A stretch of DNA of 64,000 nucleotides from Huaxiibacter chinensis (GTDB taxonomy: Bacteria; Pseudomonadota; Gammaproteobacteria; Enterobacterales; Enterobacteriaceae): the NCBI RefSeq assembly GCF_022171985.1, contig NZ_JAJVHF010000003.1, positions 372,001-436,000 of the forward strand, given 5' to 3'. The notes under the pieces were generated by a model. The model was not told where the DNA came from. It saw only the letters and a list, made by a program, of their open reading frames with translations, and made no database searches. Positions 30,971 to 41,392 of the stretch are shown here, one piece after another. The position numbers were made by a program, and so were the translations under genes. Numbering within the stretch: position 1 is the stretch's first letter; every line of letters begins with the position of its first letter.

Positions 30971-32905
30971 TCAGGCGACCGGACGCGCAATCACGCTACG
31001 GGTTTCCATACGGACTTCCGCGATAGTGACATCAATCACGTCCGTCACTTTATAAACAGTTTCGCCTTTAATCTGCACCGAGCCGTTTTCCTGGCTACAC
31101 ACCAGTTCATCACGCACGGCATGCAGGAACGGGGCAGGGATAAAGGCGACGGCACCGTTATCCACCAGCCGGACACGCATCCCGCCACGGCTAATATCGA
31201 TAATCTCAGCGGCAAAGCGCGTGTCTGTGCCGGCTTTATCTTTCAGGAAACGGGCATACAGCCAGTCGCCCACGTCACGCTCGGCCATGCGATTCAGGCG
31301 ACGACGCTCCGCCATTTGCACGGTGGCCTCATCCTGTGGACGCGCAATGGTTTCGCCCTTAACGATCGCTTTCAGCAGACGATGGTTAACCATATCGCCA
31401 TACTTACGAATCGGTGAGGTCCAGGTCGCGTACGCTTCAAGACCGAGTCCAAAGTGTGGGCCAGGCTCGGTGCTGATTTCCGCATAGGACTGGAAGCGGC
31501 GAATACGGCTGTCCAGGAAACCGGACGGTTGGGCATCCAGCTCGCGGCGCAATTTACAGAAGCCTTCCAGCGTCAGCACTTCTTGTGGATCGACATGCAC
31601 ATCATGGTTTTTCAGCAGTGCTGCCAGTGCTTCCGTGTTGGCCGGATCGAAGCCGGTGTGCACGTTGTAGATACCAAAGCCGAGCGTGTCGCGCAGAATG
31701 CGTGCCGCACAAATGTTGGCCGAAATCATGCACTCTTCAACAATGCGGTTAGCGATACGACGCGGTTCGGCGACGATATCCAGCACTTCGCCTTTCTCAC
31801 CCAGCACGAAACGGTAATCGGGACGGTCTTTGAAGACCAGCGCGTGAGTTTGACGCCATTCGCTACGGTTAAGACAGACACGATGCAGCAAACGAATCTG
31901 CTCAGCAATGGCTTCGTCTGGCGGCGTCCAGCTGCCGGTATTTTCCAGCCAGTCTGAAACCTCGTCATAAACCAGTTTTGCTTTTGATTCGATGGTGGCC
32001 GCGAAGAATTCAATGTCCTCTTCGATGGTGCCATCGCCAGCAATGGTCATTCGGCAGGCAAGAACAGGGCGAATTTCATTGGCACGCAGCGAGCAGAGAT
32101 CGTCGGAAAGCTCGCGCGGGAGCATCGGGATGTTAAAGCCGGGCAGGTAGTTGGTGAAAGCACGCACCTTCGCGGAATTATCCAGCTTGCTTCCTTCAGC
32201 AATCCATGCGGTAGGATCGGCTATCGCTACCGTCAGATGCAGCTTACCGTCGGCGCTTTCTTCAACATAGAGCGCGTCATCCATATCTTCCGTACTGGCA
32301 CTGTCAATGGTGACGAAGCTCAACGCCGTCAGATCGCGACGTTCAAGCCCTTCGTCCAGCAACTCTGTCGCCACGCCGTTTGATGCTTCTTTTTCCAGAT
32401 TATGCCGGGCGAGCGTTACCCACCACGGAACAAAATGATCGTCGCCAAAGGTGATGAACTGGGTCAGTTCGGCATAAAAACCGCGATCGCCTTTCAGAGG
32501 ATGACGGCGCATTTGTGCAACGGCCCAGTCACCTTCTTTAAAATCGTGTTCAACGCCACGTTCAGCGCGGCAGGGGATCGCCTCTTTTAAGAGAGGATGA
32601 TCCGGCACAATCGCCAGGCGGTCGTCTTTTTTTTGCACCCGGCCCACGAAGCGGGTCAGGAAAGGTTCAATGAGTTCTTCTGGCTCAGCAGATTCACGAT
32701 CTTTTTCAGTGTGAATAACCGCCGTGACACGATCGCCGTGCATGACTTTCTTCATCTGCGGAGGCGGGATGAAGTAGCTTTTTTGTGCATCGACTTCAAG
32801 GAAGCCAAAGCCTTTTTCCGTGGCTTTGACAACGCCTTCTGCACGCGGCGTCTGAGAATGCAGTTGCTGTTTAAGCTGCGCTAGCAGCGGGTTATCCTGA
32901 AGCAT
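30971..32905 (-). CDS. rnb: exoribonuclease II
   Basis: Main 3'-5' hydrolytic RNase of enterics, degrading unstructured mRNA. 644 residues, identical in length to E. coli. Two cold-shock domains (about 1-160), the catalytic RNB domain with the Asp cluster in [14 protein letters not shown] and [16 protein letters not shown], and a C-terminal S1 domain (about 555-644) ending MRVRLVDNG...SVIARPVA. No defects. In E. coli the neighbouring Gmr/PdeR affects RNase II stability. Confidence 0.98.
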   Translation of the reverse strand: MLQDNPLLAQLKQQLHSQTPRAEGVVKATEKGFGFLEVDAQKSYFIPPPQMKKVMHGDRVTAVIHTEKDRESAEPEELIEPFLTRFVGRVQKKDDRLAIVPDHPLLKEAIPCRAERGVEHDFKEGDWAVAQMRRHPLKGDRGFYAELTQFITFGDDHFVPWWVTLARHNLEKEASNGVATELLDEGLERRDLTALSFVTIDSASTEDMDDALYVEESADGKLHLTVAIADPTAWIAEGSKLDNSAKVRAFTNYLPGFNIPMLPRELSDDLCSLRANEIRPVLACRMTIAGDGTIEEDIEFFAATIESKAKLVYDEVSDWLENTGSWTPPDEAIAEQIRLLHRVCLNRSEWRQTHALVFKDRPDYRFVLGEKGEVLDIVAEPRRIANRIVEECMISANICAARILRDTLGFGIYNVHTGFDPANTEALAALLKNHDVHVDPQEVLTLEGFCKLRRELDAQPSGFLDSRIRRFQSYAEISTEPGPHFGLGLEAYATWTSPIRKYGDMVNHRLLKAIVKGETIARPQDEATVQMAERRRLNRMAERDVGDWLYARFLKDKAGTDTRFAAEIIDISRGGMRVRLVDNGAVAFIPAPFLHAVRDELVCSQENGSVQIKGETVYKVTDVIDVTIAEVRMETRSVIARPVA

Positions 32906-32993
32906 AGTGTTCTATTTTAGTAGCCATTGAGCGGCTCACAGTTTTACGCGATTCTGACTGCTACAGCAAGCGCTCTTTAGGTAACAAGTAGGG

Positions 32994-33992
32994 TTATTCC
33001 CCTGCGCGGAGCGCGATGTTCAGCCGGTTAAGCCAGCCGCAAAAAGCGCTCCATGCGAGAAGGGTAATGGCCTGCTCGACAGGGATACCCGCACTCAGTA
33101 AGGGGGTAAACTGCGCTGCGCTAAAGCGATCTGGCGACTGATTAAGAAAATCAATCGCGCTTATCGCACTAGTGTTCTTCACCGAAGAGTGTCCGGTATC
33201 GCTTAAACCGTTCACGAGAATGTCGCCCATCACGTCCAGAATCTGTGGCTCATGGCAGAGCACGGCGCACAACGCCTGTAAGGGCGGGACAGAACGCCAG
33301 CGGGCAAGCGATTCCATCTGCTGAGCGCTGGCGAAGCGCATTTCTACCTCAGGCAAGAAAGATGTCCAAAACGCGCCGGTGATGGTCGGCTCGGTATGGG
33401 GTTGAATATGATGACCCGGCAACCAGCGCACGGGCTGACCTAACATCGCCTGAAAGAGGGCCACCACGCGGGCCTGAAAGCCGATAAAGCCGACGATTTG
33501 ATTGAGCAGCACGATGTCATACACCGTCAGTCCCACCTCATCGAGCTGCTGTTGCGCTTTAGCATCAATAATATTTGGCGAGCAGGCCAGCTGGCGGGCG
33601 TACTGGGTGAGTTGGGCAAGACGACGATTGCTTTCCCGGGAGGAGTCAGGGCCAGGAAGGGGGGTAAGCAGGGCAGCGTAATGGTTACACAAGCGCTGAA
33701 CGCCGCACGCCTGGGCGACCGTCAAGGCGGTACTTAAGCGGTCGTAAGCGCTCAGGGTATGCAAACGGCTCACCTTGACTCTCAGCGGAAACAGCAGGCC
33801 GCAGAGCGTGCGTGCGGGAGCAAGCCAGTTTTCACAGGCGGTAGACATCTCTTCTGGCAAGGCGAGATCGAGCAAAAACCGATCGTCGACGTTGGCGGCC
33901 TCGGGAACCAGTGGCAGAACCTCATCCGAACGGTGATTCGTCTGGGTTTCGTGATACCAGTGGCCTTTGCCGGAAAAGCGGCGTTGTTCCAT
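32994..33992 (-). CDS. yciW: CMD/AhpD-like protein YciW
   Basis: 332-residue protein similar to YciW of E. coli, placed in the carboxymuconolactone decarboxylase/AhpD-like (peroxidase-related) group. Conserved parts include GKGHWYHETQTNHRSDEVLPLVPEAA-type N-terminus, LAQLTQYARQL and VGLTVYDIVLLNQIVGFIGFQARVVALFQAM. The paired catalytic CxxC of true AhpD is not evident. YciW is reported in the CysB regulon and linked to cysteine/methionine metabolism in E. coli. It sits 88 bases upstream of rnb on the same strand. Confidence 0.88.
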   Translation of the reverse strand: MEQRRFSGKGHWYHETQTNHRSDEVLPLVPEAANVDDRFLLDLALPEEMSTACENWLAPARTLCGLLFPLRVKVSRLHTLSAYDRLSTALTVAQACGVQRLCNHYAALLTPLPGPDSSRESNRRLAQLTQYARQLACSPNIIDAKAQQQLDEVGLTVYDIVLLNQIVGFIGFQARVVALFQAMLGQPVRWLPGHHIQPHTEPTITGAFWTSFLPEVEMRFASAQQMESLARWRSVPPLQALCAVLCHEPQILDVMGDILVNGLSDTGHSSVKNTSAISAIDFLNQSPDRFSAAQFTPLLSAGIPVEQAITLLAWSAFCGWLNRLNIALRAGE

Positions 33993-34106
33993 GTGCGTTC
34001 CTTGATCTCAAATGGCGATCACTATCCTGGCGCATGGCTTTACAAGGGAAAAATATTGTTAGGTGATAACAAATAGCGGAACGGAATAAAGAAAGGAAAA
34101 CCGACG

Positions 34107-34166
34107 AAATTTAAACCTGGCAGCAGGCGCTGCCAGGCGACACGTTTCCCCATCGCTCGGGGAAAC
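34107..34166 (-). terminator. fabI terminator region (two hairpins)
   Basis: Two stems follow the fabI stop on the minus strand: GTTTCCCC-loop-GGGGAAAC (34144-34166), then CCTGGCAGC-GCCT-GCTGCCAGG followed by TTTAAATTT (34107-34137). The second is the better terminator. Confidence 0.8.
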
Positions 34167-34173
34167 CATGCGT

Positions 34174-34962
34174 TTATTTGATTTCCAGCTCGTTCATTGC
34201 AGCGATGTTGAAACCGCCATCAACGTGTACGACTTCACCGGAAATACCGGCAGACAGGTCTGAGCACAGGAAGGCTGCAGAGTTGCCCACGTCTTCGATA
34301 GTCACGGTGCGACGGATCGGGGTAACCGCTTCGCAATGTGCCAGCATTTTACGGAAATCTTTAATGCCGGAAGCCGCCAGAGTACGGATTGGGCCAGCAG
34401 AGATGCCGTTAACACGCACGCCTTCAGGACCCATCGCGTTCGCCATGTAACGCACGTTCGCTTCCAGAGAAGCTTTAGCCAGACCCATAACGTTGTAGTT
34501 AGGGATAGCACGTTCTGCACCCAGATAAGACAGGGTCAGCAGGGCAGAGCCTGGGTTCAGCATCTCGCGGCAGGCTTTCGCCATCGCAACAAAGCTGTAA
34601 GAGCTGATGTCGTGTGCGATTTTAAAGCCTTCACGGGTTACCGCGTTTACGTAGTCGCCGTCCAGCTGGTCGCCCGGTGCGAAGCCGATAGAGTGAACGA
34701 AACCGTCAAATTTCGGCCACGTTTTTGCCAGTTCAGCAAACATGCCATCGATGCTTTCATCTTGAGCTACGTCACATTCCAGAACAATGCTGGAACCCAA
34801 CTGCGCGGCAAACTCTTCAACACGGCCTTTCAGCTTGTCGTTCTGGTAGGTGAACGCCAGCTCAGCGCCTTCGCGATGCATTGCCTGAGCGATGCCGTAT
34901 GCGATGGACAGTTTGCTGGCAACACCGGTCACCAGAATGCGCTTACCGGAAAGAAAACCCAT
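34174..34962 (-). CDS. fabI: enoyl-[acyl-carrier-protein] reductase (NADH)
   Basis: Final reduction in each cycle of fatty acid elongation; target of triclosan and isoniazid-like drugs. 262 residues from [16 protein letters not shown]; the open frame adds 7 codons. The SDR-like nucleotide fold and active-site Tyr/Lys are in [13 protein letters not shown]. The [11 protein letters not shown] loop keeps the Gly whose change gives triclosan resistance, so it looks drug-sensitive. The putative promoter -10 TATGAT lies at 35005-35010 on the minus strand. Confidence 0.98.
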   Translation of the reverse strand: MGFLSGKRILVTGVASKLSIAYGIAQAMHREGAELAFTYQNDKLKGRVEEFAAQLGSSIVLECDVAQDESIDGMFAELAKTWPKFDGFVHSIGFAPGDQLDGDYVNAVTREGFKIAHDISSYSFVAMAKACREMLNPGSALLTLSYLGAERAIPNYNVMGLAKASLEANVRYMANAMGPEGVRVNGISAGPIRTLAASGIKDFRKMLAHCEAVTPIRRTVTIEDVGNSAAFLCSDLSAGISGEVVHVDGGFNIAAMNELEIK

Positions 34963-35525
34963 AGCTTTAATCCTTATATTCATTGCTTGTTTTTTGCCTT
35001 GTAAATCATAGCATTACAGGCATCATTTCAAATTCATTCGAAATTAGCTCGAAATTATATCCCACTCAGTGCCCTTTGTGTCACGATATTTCTCGCGCCT
35101 GTCCTGTGACGCTTGTCGCGAAAGACCGAGAACCCACCCCTCGTCAGGCTGCTTAACCTGCTTACGCACGCATAAAATGCGAGGTTAATAATCAGCTGGC
35201 GTGACGCTTTTCCAGGTTAATACGGTTGTAATAGTCGCCAGGGGAAGTGAGCACTTAAATTTGCTCTCAAAATCATCGCGATAAAAGCGGAGGAAAGGGA
35301 CACCCTCAGGCACTGTCTTACGCCATCTCACAGTATATCACTGAGCCACAGGTTCGCCTCATCCAACCAGAATAGACGCTTTTTATTCCGTCTGATAACC
35401 GAACGTAGCTATACATAATGCCCTGAATTTACGATGTAAATTTTATAGGTGATTTTATGGCTGCGCGGTTGTACTTATATATTAGCGGTCTGATACGCTT
35501 CAGAAATTCGGGCGTGAAGGGTAAA
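34963..35525. other. fabI to RND-pump intergenic region
   Basis: About 560 bases without a supported gene; E. coli carries ycjD near here. The right part should hold the fabI promoter (TATGAT at 35005-35010). Minus strand 35200-35340 contains an open stretch of about 45 codons (KTVPEGVPFLRFYRDDF...) with no good start or ribosome site that I cannot identify; it may be a gene relic. It marks the left border of the accessory block. Confidence 0.45.
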
Positions 35526-35550
35526 GCAGGAGAGAAATTATCTCTCCTGC
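35526..35550 (-). terminator. terminator of the efflux operon
   Basis: GCAGGAGAGA-TAATT-TCTCTCCTGC perfect 10-bp stem, 10 bases after the RND gene stop, followed by TTT on the minus strand. Confidence 0.85.
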
Positions 35551-35559
35551 AAAAGAGCA

Positions 35560-38500
35560 TCAGGCTTTCATTCTCGCTCTGACTTTGTCGACCAACGACA
35601 TAACCGTTACAAAAAATACAGGCACAAAAAATATGGCTAAGAGTGTTCCTGTGACCATGCCTCCAAACACACCTGTACCAATGGCTTGCTGTGTCGTTGC
35701 GCTGGCTCCTGAAGCTAACATGAGCGGAACCACGCCTAACGTAAACGCCAGTGACGTCATCATGATTGGTCTTAAACGCATTTTGGCTGCTTTAACAGTC
35801 GCTGCAAGCAGGGATTCTCCCTCCTGTTGCAGCTGACGGGCGAATTCAACGATCAGAATAGCGTTCTTGGCCGACAGGCCAATGATAGTGATCATACCCA
35901 CTTTAAAGAAAGCATCGTTTGGCATGCCTCTTAAGTAGACGGCTATCATGGCGCCAATCAGCCCCAACGGAACGACAAGCATTACGGAGACAGGAACAGA
36001 CCAGCTCTCGTAAAGAGCCGCAAGCACGAGGAAGATAACCATCATAGAAAGCACCATGAGCATCGGTGCCTCTGACGCTGATTGTTGCTCCTGGAGCGAC
36101 TGCCCGGTCCATTCAATGGCAAATCCTGGCGGCAAATCAGCTGCAATTTTTTCCATTTCTGCCATCGCATCGCCGCTCGAATAACCCCAGTTCGGCCAGC
36201 CCGTTATCCTGAATGCCGGATAACCCTGATAGCGAACCATCTGAACCGGTGATTCTTGCCACACAGGACGAACAAACTCGGACAACGGAACCATAGATCC
36301 ATTTTTATTGCGCACATTCAGCGCGAGTATCTCTGGCAGTTGCATACGTGAAGAGGCATCTGCCTGAACGATAACCTGCTGAATCCTTCCGTTATTGGGG
36401 AAGTCATTGACATAGCTGGAGCCAAGCGCGCCGGACAGAGTCTGATTGATCTCATTGAACGACACACCCATAGCCTCCGCCTTCGGTCTGTCGACTTTCA
36501 GGCTGATGCCCATACCATCCGGCAATCCGTCCATATAAACGCCGTACAATGCTTCGCTTTTGCCGGCTTTTTCAAGAAGCATGTTGAGCGCGTTAACCAG
36601 CTCAGGATAGTCATGGCCGGACCTGTCTTCGAGACGAAGAGTAAACCCTGAAGACGTGCTGAGTTCTGAAATCGCAGGGGGAAGCAGGGCGGTAATCGTC
36701 GCTTCCGGAATATCACCTAATGCATTCTGAACGTTAGTGACCTCATTTTGCGCCGTGGCCCCGTTACGCTGATCCCAGTCTTTGAGCGTTGTAAAAGCCA
36801 TCGCGGAGTTGGTTCCCGCGCCAGAGAAACTAAAGCCCAGGATTGACACATTACGCTCGACGCCTGGACGATCCATCACCACTTTTTCATACTTCTTCAC
36901 CACGTCTTGAGTACGTTCCATCGTGGCGTCAGCCGGAAGCTGAATTGAAGTAATGAAATAGCCTTGATCTTCTTCTGGCAGGAAGGAGGAGGGCAAAAAC
37001 TTAAAGGCAAAGTACAGGACCGCGCACAAAGCCAGGTAGATCAACGACATTCTCACTGTTTTACGTATGATTTTTGTTACGCCATTTTCATAACGACCTG
37101 TTAAACGGTCAAACATCCCGTTAAACCAGTTAAAAAATCGGTTCTTTTTATTCGTATCAGCCGTCACCGGTTTTAACAAGGTCGCACACAGAGCGGGCGT
37201 TAGCGTTAATGCGAGGAACGCGGAAAATAAAATGGAGACAGCCATCGAAAGGGTGAACTGGCGATAAATCACGCCTACAGAGCCAGAAGCCAGCCCCATT
37301 GGCAGAAAGACGGCAGTCAGAACTAAGGTAATGCCGACCACTGCGCCAGTAATTTCCTTCATGGCTTTGACCGTTGCCTCTTTTGGCGACAACCCCTCTT
37401 CAGCCATGAGACGTTCCACGTTCTCGACCACGACAATGGCATCATCAACGATGATCCCTATCGCCAGTACCATGCCATACATTGTCAGCACGTTTATCGA
37501 AAAGCCCGCCAGCATCATCACCGTAAAGGTGCCTAATAACGCAACTGGCGCAACGATAGCCGGGATGAAGGTATAACGAACATTCTGCAAAAAGAGATAC
37601 ATAACAAGGAAGACAAGGACCATTGCTTCGATGAAGGTATGCACCACTTTCTCGATAGAAATTTTAACAAATGGCGACGTATCAAAAGGAATCGAATATT
37701 CCATCCCGGGCGGGAAGGATTTTGCAAGATCCGCCATTCTGGTCTTAACCGCTTCAGATGTCTGCACCGCATTGGCGCCTGGCGATAACTGAATCGCCGC
37801 TGCAGTAGAGCCGTGACCATTCTCTCTGATGGCAAACGCATATGACTGCAAGCCAAGTTCAACCCTGGCAACATCGCTCAGAGTGACTTTAGAGCCATCC
37901 GGATTCGCTCTGAGAACAATTTGACGGAATTCTTCGGGCGTGCCCAGCTGTCCGTTAATGTCTAACGGATAGGCCGTTAACTGCTCGGGCGTGGCAGGGG
38001 AGTCGCCCAGTTTGCCGGGCGAAACCTGAGCATTTTGTTCCGTTATTGCGGTAGTAATATCGCTTACAGAGAGCTTGTAGGAGATGAGCTTTGCAGGATC
38101 GATCCAGATACGCATGGCCTTCTCTGAGCCAAACGCCTGAATTTTGCCGACGCCGTCGATACGGCGCAGTTCGTCGGTTATTTTTCGCGCAAAGTAGTCG
38201 CTCAAGTCCGCTTCGCTGAATTTTCCGTCTGGAGAGTTAAGGCCAACCATCATCAGAAATCCCGACGATGCTGCTTCAACGCTCAATCCATTTTGACGCA
38301 CGGCCTGGGGGAGGCGAGGCTCCACCACTTTTATCTGGTTTTGCACATCCACTTGCGCGAGGCGAATATCCGTTCCGGGTTTAAACGTCACCGTAATGGT
38401 TGCGACACCGGACGTATCACTGGTTGATTCGTAATACAGGAGATCGTCGACCCCGGACAATTCACGCTCAATCAGCGAGATGACTGATTCATTCATGGTT

Positions 38501-38664
38501 TGAGGCGTTGCACCCGGATACGTCACCGTAATGGACAAACTTGGCGGTGCAACGGAGGGGTACTGAGCCACCGGAAGTTGCGGGATGGCGATAACACCCA
38601 AAAGTATAATGAAGAGCGCAATGACCCATGCGAAAACAGGTCTGCGAATAAAGAACTGAGACAT
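35560..38664 (-). CDS. AcrB/EefB-type RND multidrug efflux transporter
   Basis: HAE-1 family proton-driven drug pump, 1034 residues, the usual AcrB length. Twelve membrane segments in the typical 1+5+1+5 layout with two large periplasmic loops. The proton-relay Asp pair is in GIIVDDAIVVVENVERLMAEEG (about residues 405-415), with Lys in GLSAKNAILIVEF. It starts MSQFFIRRPVFAWVIAL. The partner adaptor gene lies 31 bases upstream, but no outer membrane channel gene accompanies it, so it likely uses TolC. Distinct from housekeeping acrB by context. Substrates unknown; EefB is the closest family I recall. Confidence 0.92.
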   Translation of the reverse strand: MSQFFIRRPVFAWVIALFIILLGVIAIPQLPVAQYPSVAPPSLSITVTYPGATPQTMNESVISLIERELSGVDDLLYYESTSDTSGVATITVTFKPGTDIRLAQVDVQNQIKVVEPRLPQAVRQNGLSVEAASSGFLMMVGLNSPDGKFSEADLSDYFARKITDELRRIDGVGKIQAFGSEKAMRIWIDPAKLISYKLSVSDITTAITEQNAQVSPGKLGDSPATPEQLTAYPLDINGQLGTPEEFRQIVLRANPDGSKVTLSDVARVELGLQSYAFAIRENGHGSTAAAIQLSPGANAVQTSEAVKTRMADLAKSFPPGMEYSIPFDTSPFVKISIEKVVHTFIEAMVLVFLVMYLFLQNVRYTFIPAIVAPVALLGTFTVMMLAGFSINVLTMYGMVLAIGIIVDDAIVVVENVERLMAEEGLSPKEATVKAMKEITGAVVGITLVLTAVFLPMGLASGSVGVIYRQFTLSMAVSILFSAFLALTLTPALCATLLKPVTADTNKKNRFFNWFNGMFDRLTGRYENGVTKIIRKTVRMSLIYLALCAVLYFAFKFLPSSFLPEEDQGYFITSIQLPADATMERTQDVVKKYEKVVMDRPGVERNVSILGFSFSGAGTNSAMAFTTLKDWDQRNGATAQNEVTNVQNALGDIPEATITALLPPAISELSTSSGFTLRLEDRSGHDYPELVNALNMLLEKAGKSEALYGVYMDGLPDGMGISLKVDRPKAEAMGVSFNEINQTLSGALGSSYVNDFPNNGRIQQVIVQADASSRMQLPEILALNVRNKNGSMVPLSEFVRPVWQESPVQMVRYQGYPAFRITGWPNWGYSSGDAMAEMEKIAADLPPGFAIEWTGQSLQEQQSASEAPMLMVLSMMVIFLVLAALYESWSVPVSVMLVVPLGLIGAMIAVYLRGMPNDAFFKVGMITIIGLSAKNAILIVEFARQLQQEGESLLAATVKAAKMRLRPIMMTSLAFTLGVVPLMLASGASATTQQAIGTGVFGGMVTGTLLAIFFVPVFFVTVMSLVDKVRARMKA

Positions 38665-38695
38665 CAGAAATTCCCGTTAATAAGTCTTTGCGAAG

Positions 38696-39832
38696 TTAAC
38701 TTGTTGTTCCGGCAGAGTGCGGTATTACCTCAGCACCCTCCTGAAGTTTGTCCTGACCTTCCGTAACAATCTTATCGCCAGCCTTCAGGCCAGCCGTCAC
38801 GGTCACGCCTTTTTCAGTCTGCTCTCCCGTTTCGATCTCAACGCGTTTCGCCTTGTTATCGTTGCCAACAATCCAGACGCTGGTTTTACCATTAGCCCGG
38901 TTCATCGCCTGTTCAGGGATTGCCACCCCGTCTTTCTTAATGAGACGTGTAATTTTGAGTTTGACGAACATGCCAGGCAGCAAGTGACGCTGTGGATTTT
39001 CGGCTTCCGCACGCAGGACCACATCGCCGGTTTCATCGCTGACATTGATGCCGGAAAAGAGAAGATACGCAGGCGCATCGAAGGGCTTATTGTCGGTATC
39101 CAGAATGGCGGCGGTTGGCTTAGCGAGGGATGGTTCGCCTGACGCGTTATCGTCAGAATTGAAGATTGAGCGAAGTTCCTGCGTCGGCACCCTTGCATCC
39201 ACATAGATGCGATCGAGCTGCTGGATCACCGCCATGGCCTGTGAATCACCGGGATTAACAAGCGCACCTTCAGTCACAAATTCCTGATCAACGCGCCCGC
39301 TGATAGGTGCTTTAACAGTGGCATAATTCAAATCCAACTGCTTGCGATTGAGAGACGCTTTTGCTTCTGCAAGATCGGCGGCGGCCTGTGCGCTGTTGGC
39401 TTTGGCGTCGTCCAAATCTTGCTGGCTGATAGCTGCAGATTGTTGTAACCGCGAGAACCGATCCGCCCGTTTACTCATCTGCTGAAAGGTGGCTTGTGCT
39501 TTTGCAACCATTGCGCGAGCCATTTCGACGTCCGCCTCAAAAGGCGCTGCATCGATCTGAAATAATGGCTGGCCTTGCTGTATTTCTGAGCCCTGAACAA
39601 AGAGTCGCTTTTGAATAATCCCACCTACCTGGGGGCGGATTTGTGCGGTCTTTACCGCAGAAACGCGAGCAGGGAAGACACGAACTGAATAGATGTCAGC
39701 GACATCAAGTGTCTGAGTGACAACGTTGGTTTTCGTGGGTGCGGTTTGTGCTCCCGTTTCCTCAGAAGAATCACAACCTGAGATAAAGCCTAAACAGATC
39801 GTGGTCAAGAGTGCCAGCTTCCTGATATTCAT
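38696..39832 (-). CDS. RND efflux periplasmic adaptor (membrane fusion) lipoprotein
   Basis: 378 residues. Lipoprotein signal with lipobox ISGC (Cys at residue 20). Then the beta-barrel/lipoyl halves (PQVGGIIQKRLFVQGSEIQQGQPLFQID; APISGRVDQEFVTEGALVNPGD) bracket a helical hairpin (about 100-165) rich in Ala, Gln and Lys. C-terminal VWIVGNDNKAKRVEIETG. An AcrA-type adaptor linking the RND pump to an outer membrane channel. Cotranscribed with the pump (31-base gap) and with the MFS gene (43-base gap). Confidence 0.93.
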   Translation of the reverse strand: MNIRKLALLTTICLGFISGCDSSEETGAQTAPTKTNVVTQTLDVADIYSVRVFPARVSAVKTAQIRPQVGGIIQKRLFVQGSEIQQGQPLFQIDAAPFEADVEMARAMVAKAQATFQQMSKRADRFSRLQQSAAISQQDLDDAKANSAQAAADLAEAKASLNRKQLDLNYATVKAPISGRVDQEFVTEGALVNPGDSQAMAVIQQLDRIYVDARVPTQELRSIFNSDDNASGEPSLAKPTAAILDTDNKPFDAPAYLLFSGINVSDETGDVVLRAEAENPQRHLLPGMFVKLKITRLIKKDGVAIPEQAMNRANGKTSVWIVGNDNKAKRVEIETGEQTEKGVTVTAGLKAGDKIVTEGQDKLQEGAEVIPHSAGTTS

Positions 39833-39875
39833 TGCAAATTTCCGATAAATCAGTTGTTAAAAACTGGTGCCGTCA

Positions 39876-41372
39876 TCAACCGTGATTAATGACGTTACCC
39901 CGCTTAAAAATAAAAAAGGTCAGAACCATCAGCACAGCCATGATCAAAGAAGCCAGCTGTAGCGTGACGGAGTGTGAATGCATAAACGCGGAGGAGGCCG
40001 CATTAACAAGTGCAGTACGCGTTGGTTCAGCAAGCTGCTGAGAAAGGGAAATAGCTTCGCTAAAAGAGGTGCCTGCACCAGAAAATACCGATGCCGACAA
40101 ATTCTCCGGTAACTGGACAGTCGATGAATAAATACCCGCCAGAACTGTGCCGAAAAGAGTAATGCCTAAGCCGGTTCCCAGCTCATAGGACACACATTCG
40201 AATGAACCTGCCGTACTGGCTTTATGAACCGGCGCTGCGGTCATAATTGCCGATGACGAAGCCATCAGCGCGCTGGTTTCGCCAGCACCGAGCAGGAACA
40301 TCCATCCCTTTGCTTGCAGGATCTCGTGGGCAAAATCAACGCCTGATAACGCGTATAAACTGAGAGCCGACGCGGCAAGACCCACCATCGCGACGGTTAC
40401 GATTCCCAGACGGTTGATTAAAATCCCAACAACAGGGCCGGCCAGACAGCTAGCCAGCATCATGGGCAGTATGTAAAGCCCTGCCTCGCCGGGCGAGAAA
40501 CGGTGAACGAGCTGTAGCTCCTGAGAGAGCAACAATTCGAAACCCACCAGCGTAATCATCGCAATCAAGGCCAGAAAAACGCCGGCGATAATGTTGCGCT
40601 GTTTCAAAAGATCTGTGTCAAGCAGCGGGGTGGTGGAAATGATTTGCAGCGTTATAAAACAACCAAGCAGCCCCAGGCCGATCGCTAAAAATGAAATATG
40701 CAGTCCGGTTGCCGGGCCTGGTAACGCAAAGCTTTTCAGTGCATACACCAACAGCAGCAGGGACGTCATCAGTAAGAGCGCCTGACGAAGGTTCAAAGAG
40801 GCAGAACGCTTTGCCTGGGCGTTCGTGACCACTTTACGCAACAGGATAATAACAACGACCACGGCCGGGATATTGATAAGAAAAACCGAACCCCAGTGAA
40901 AATGCTCAAGCAACATACCGCCCATCAGGGGGCCCGCCAGGGCTCCGGCTGTACCAATGGTGGTCCATATTCCTAACGCCAGATTTCTCTCTTTTTCGTC
41001 AGGAAAATGGGTGCGAACAGCCGCCAGTGTGGCCGGAACAATCATTGCTGCGCCTGAAGCCAACAACGCGCGTGCACAGATGAGCGCAAGGGGTGTTTCG
41101 GAGCAGGCGGCAGCCAGGGAGGCTAAACCAAAAATCGTGCTGCCAGCCATTGCCATTTTAATAAAGCCCAGCCTATCACCCAGCAAACCCATGGGTATTA
41201 ACAAAGCGGCCATGACCAGAGGATAAATATCCATAATCCATAACAGTTCGTTGTGGGTAGCCCGCAGGTCAGTACTCAAGACTGGCGCAACGACATAGAG
41301 AACGGTAGCGTCAAGAGATACTGGCAAGTACATGAAAATTATGACAATGAGCATACGCCATTTGTTCTGCAT
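39876..41372 (-). CDS. smvA: SmvA-like DHA2-family MFS exporter
   Basis: Drug:H+ antiporter of the 14-helix DHA2 family, about 498 residues from MQNKWRMLIVIIFMYLPV (the open frame begins 12 codons earlier, inside the operator). Motifs: SLDATVLYVVAPVL in helix 1, the GDRLGF loop after helix 2, and GPLMGGMLLEHFHWGSVFLINIP in helix 5. SmvA proteins export methyl viologen, chlorhexidine, octenidine and other cations. The divergent TetR gene fits the SmvA-SmvR pair. Unusual: an RND adaptor and pump follow in the same apparent operon. Family sure; the symbol is by similarity. Confidence 0.85.
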   Translation of the reverse strand: MQNKWRMLIVIIFMYLPVSLDATVLYVVAPVLSTDLRATHNELLWIMDIYPLVMAALLIPMGLLGDRLGFIKMAMAGSTIFGLASLAAACSETPLALICARALLASGAAMIVPATLAAVRTHFPDEKERNLALGIWTTIGTAGALAGPLMGGMLLEHFHWGSVFLINIPAVVVVIILLRKVVTNAQAKRSASLNLRQALLLMTSLLLLVYALKSFALPGPATGLHISFLAIGLGLLGCFITLQIISTTPLLDTDLLKQRNIIAGVFLALIAMITLVGFELLLSQELQLVHRFSPGEAGLYILPMMLASCLAGPVVGILINRLGIVTVAMVGLAASALSLYALSGVDFAHEILQAKGWMFLLGAGETSALMASSSAIMTAAPVHKASTAGSFECVSYELGTGLGITLFGTVLAGIYSSTVQLPENLSASVFSGAGTSFSEAISLSQQLAEPTRTALVNAASSAFMHSHSVTLQLASLIMAVLMVLTFFIFKRGNVINHG

Positions 41373-41392
41373 ACCGTTTACACCACGACATA

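Noticed and set aside
35457..35582. Plus-strand 41-codon frame MAARLYLYISGL... with an AGGTGA ribosome-like site
   Set aside because: It runs through the terminator and the 3' end of the RND gene on the other strand and resembles nothing known; chance is more likely.
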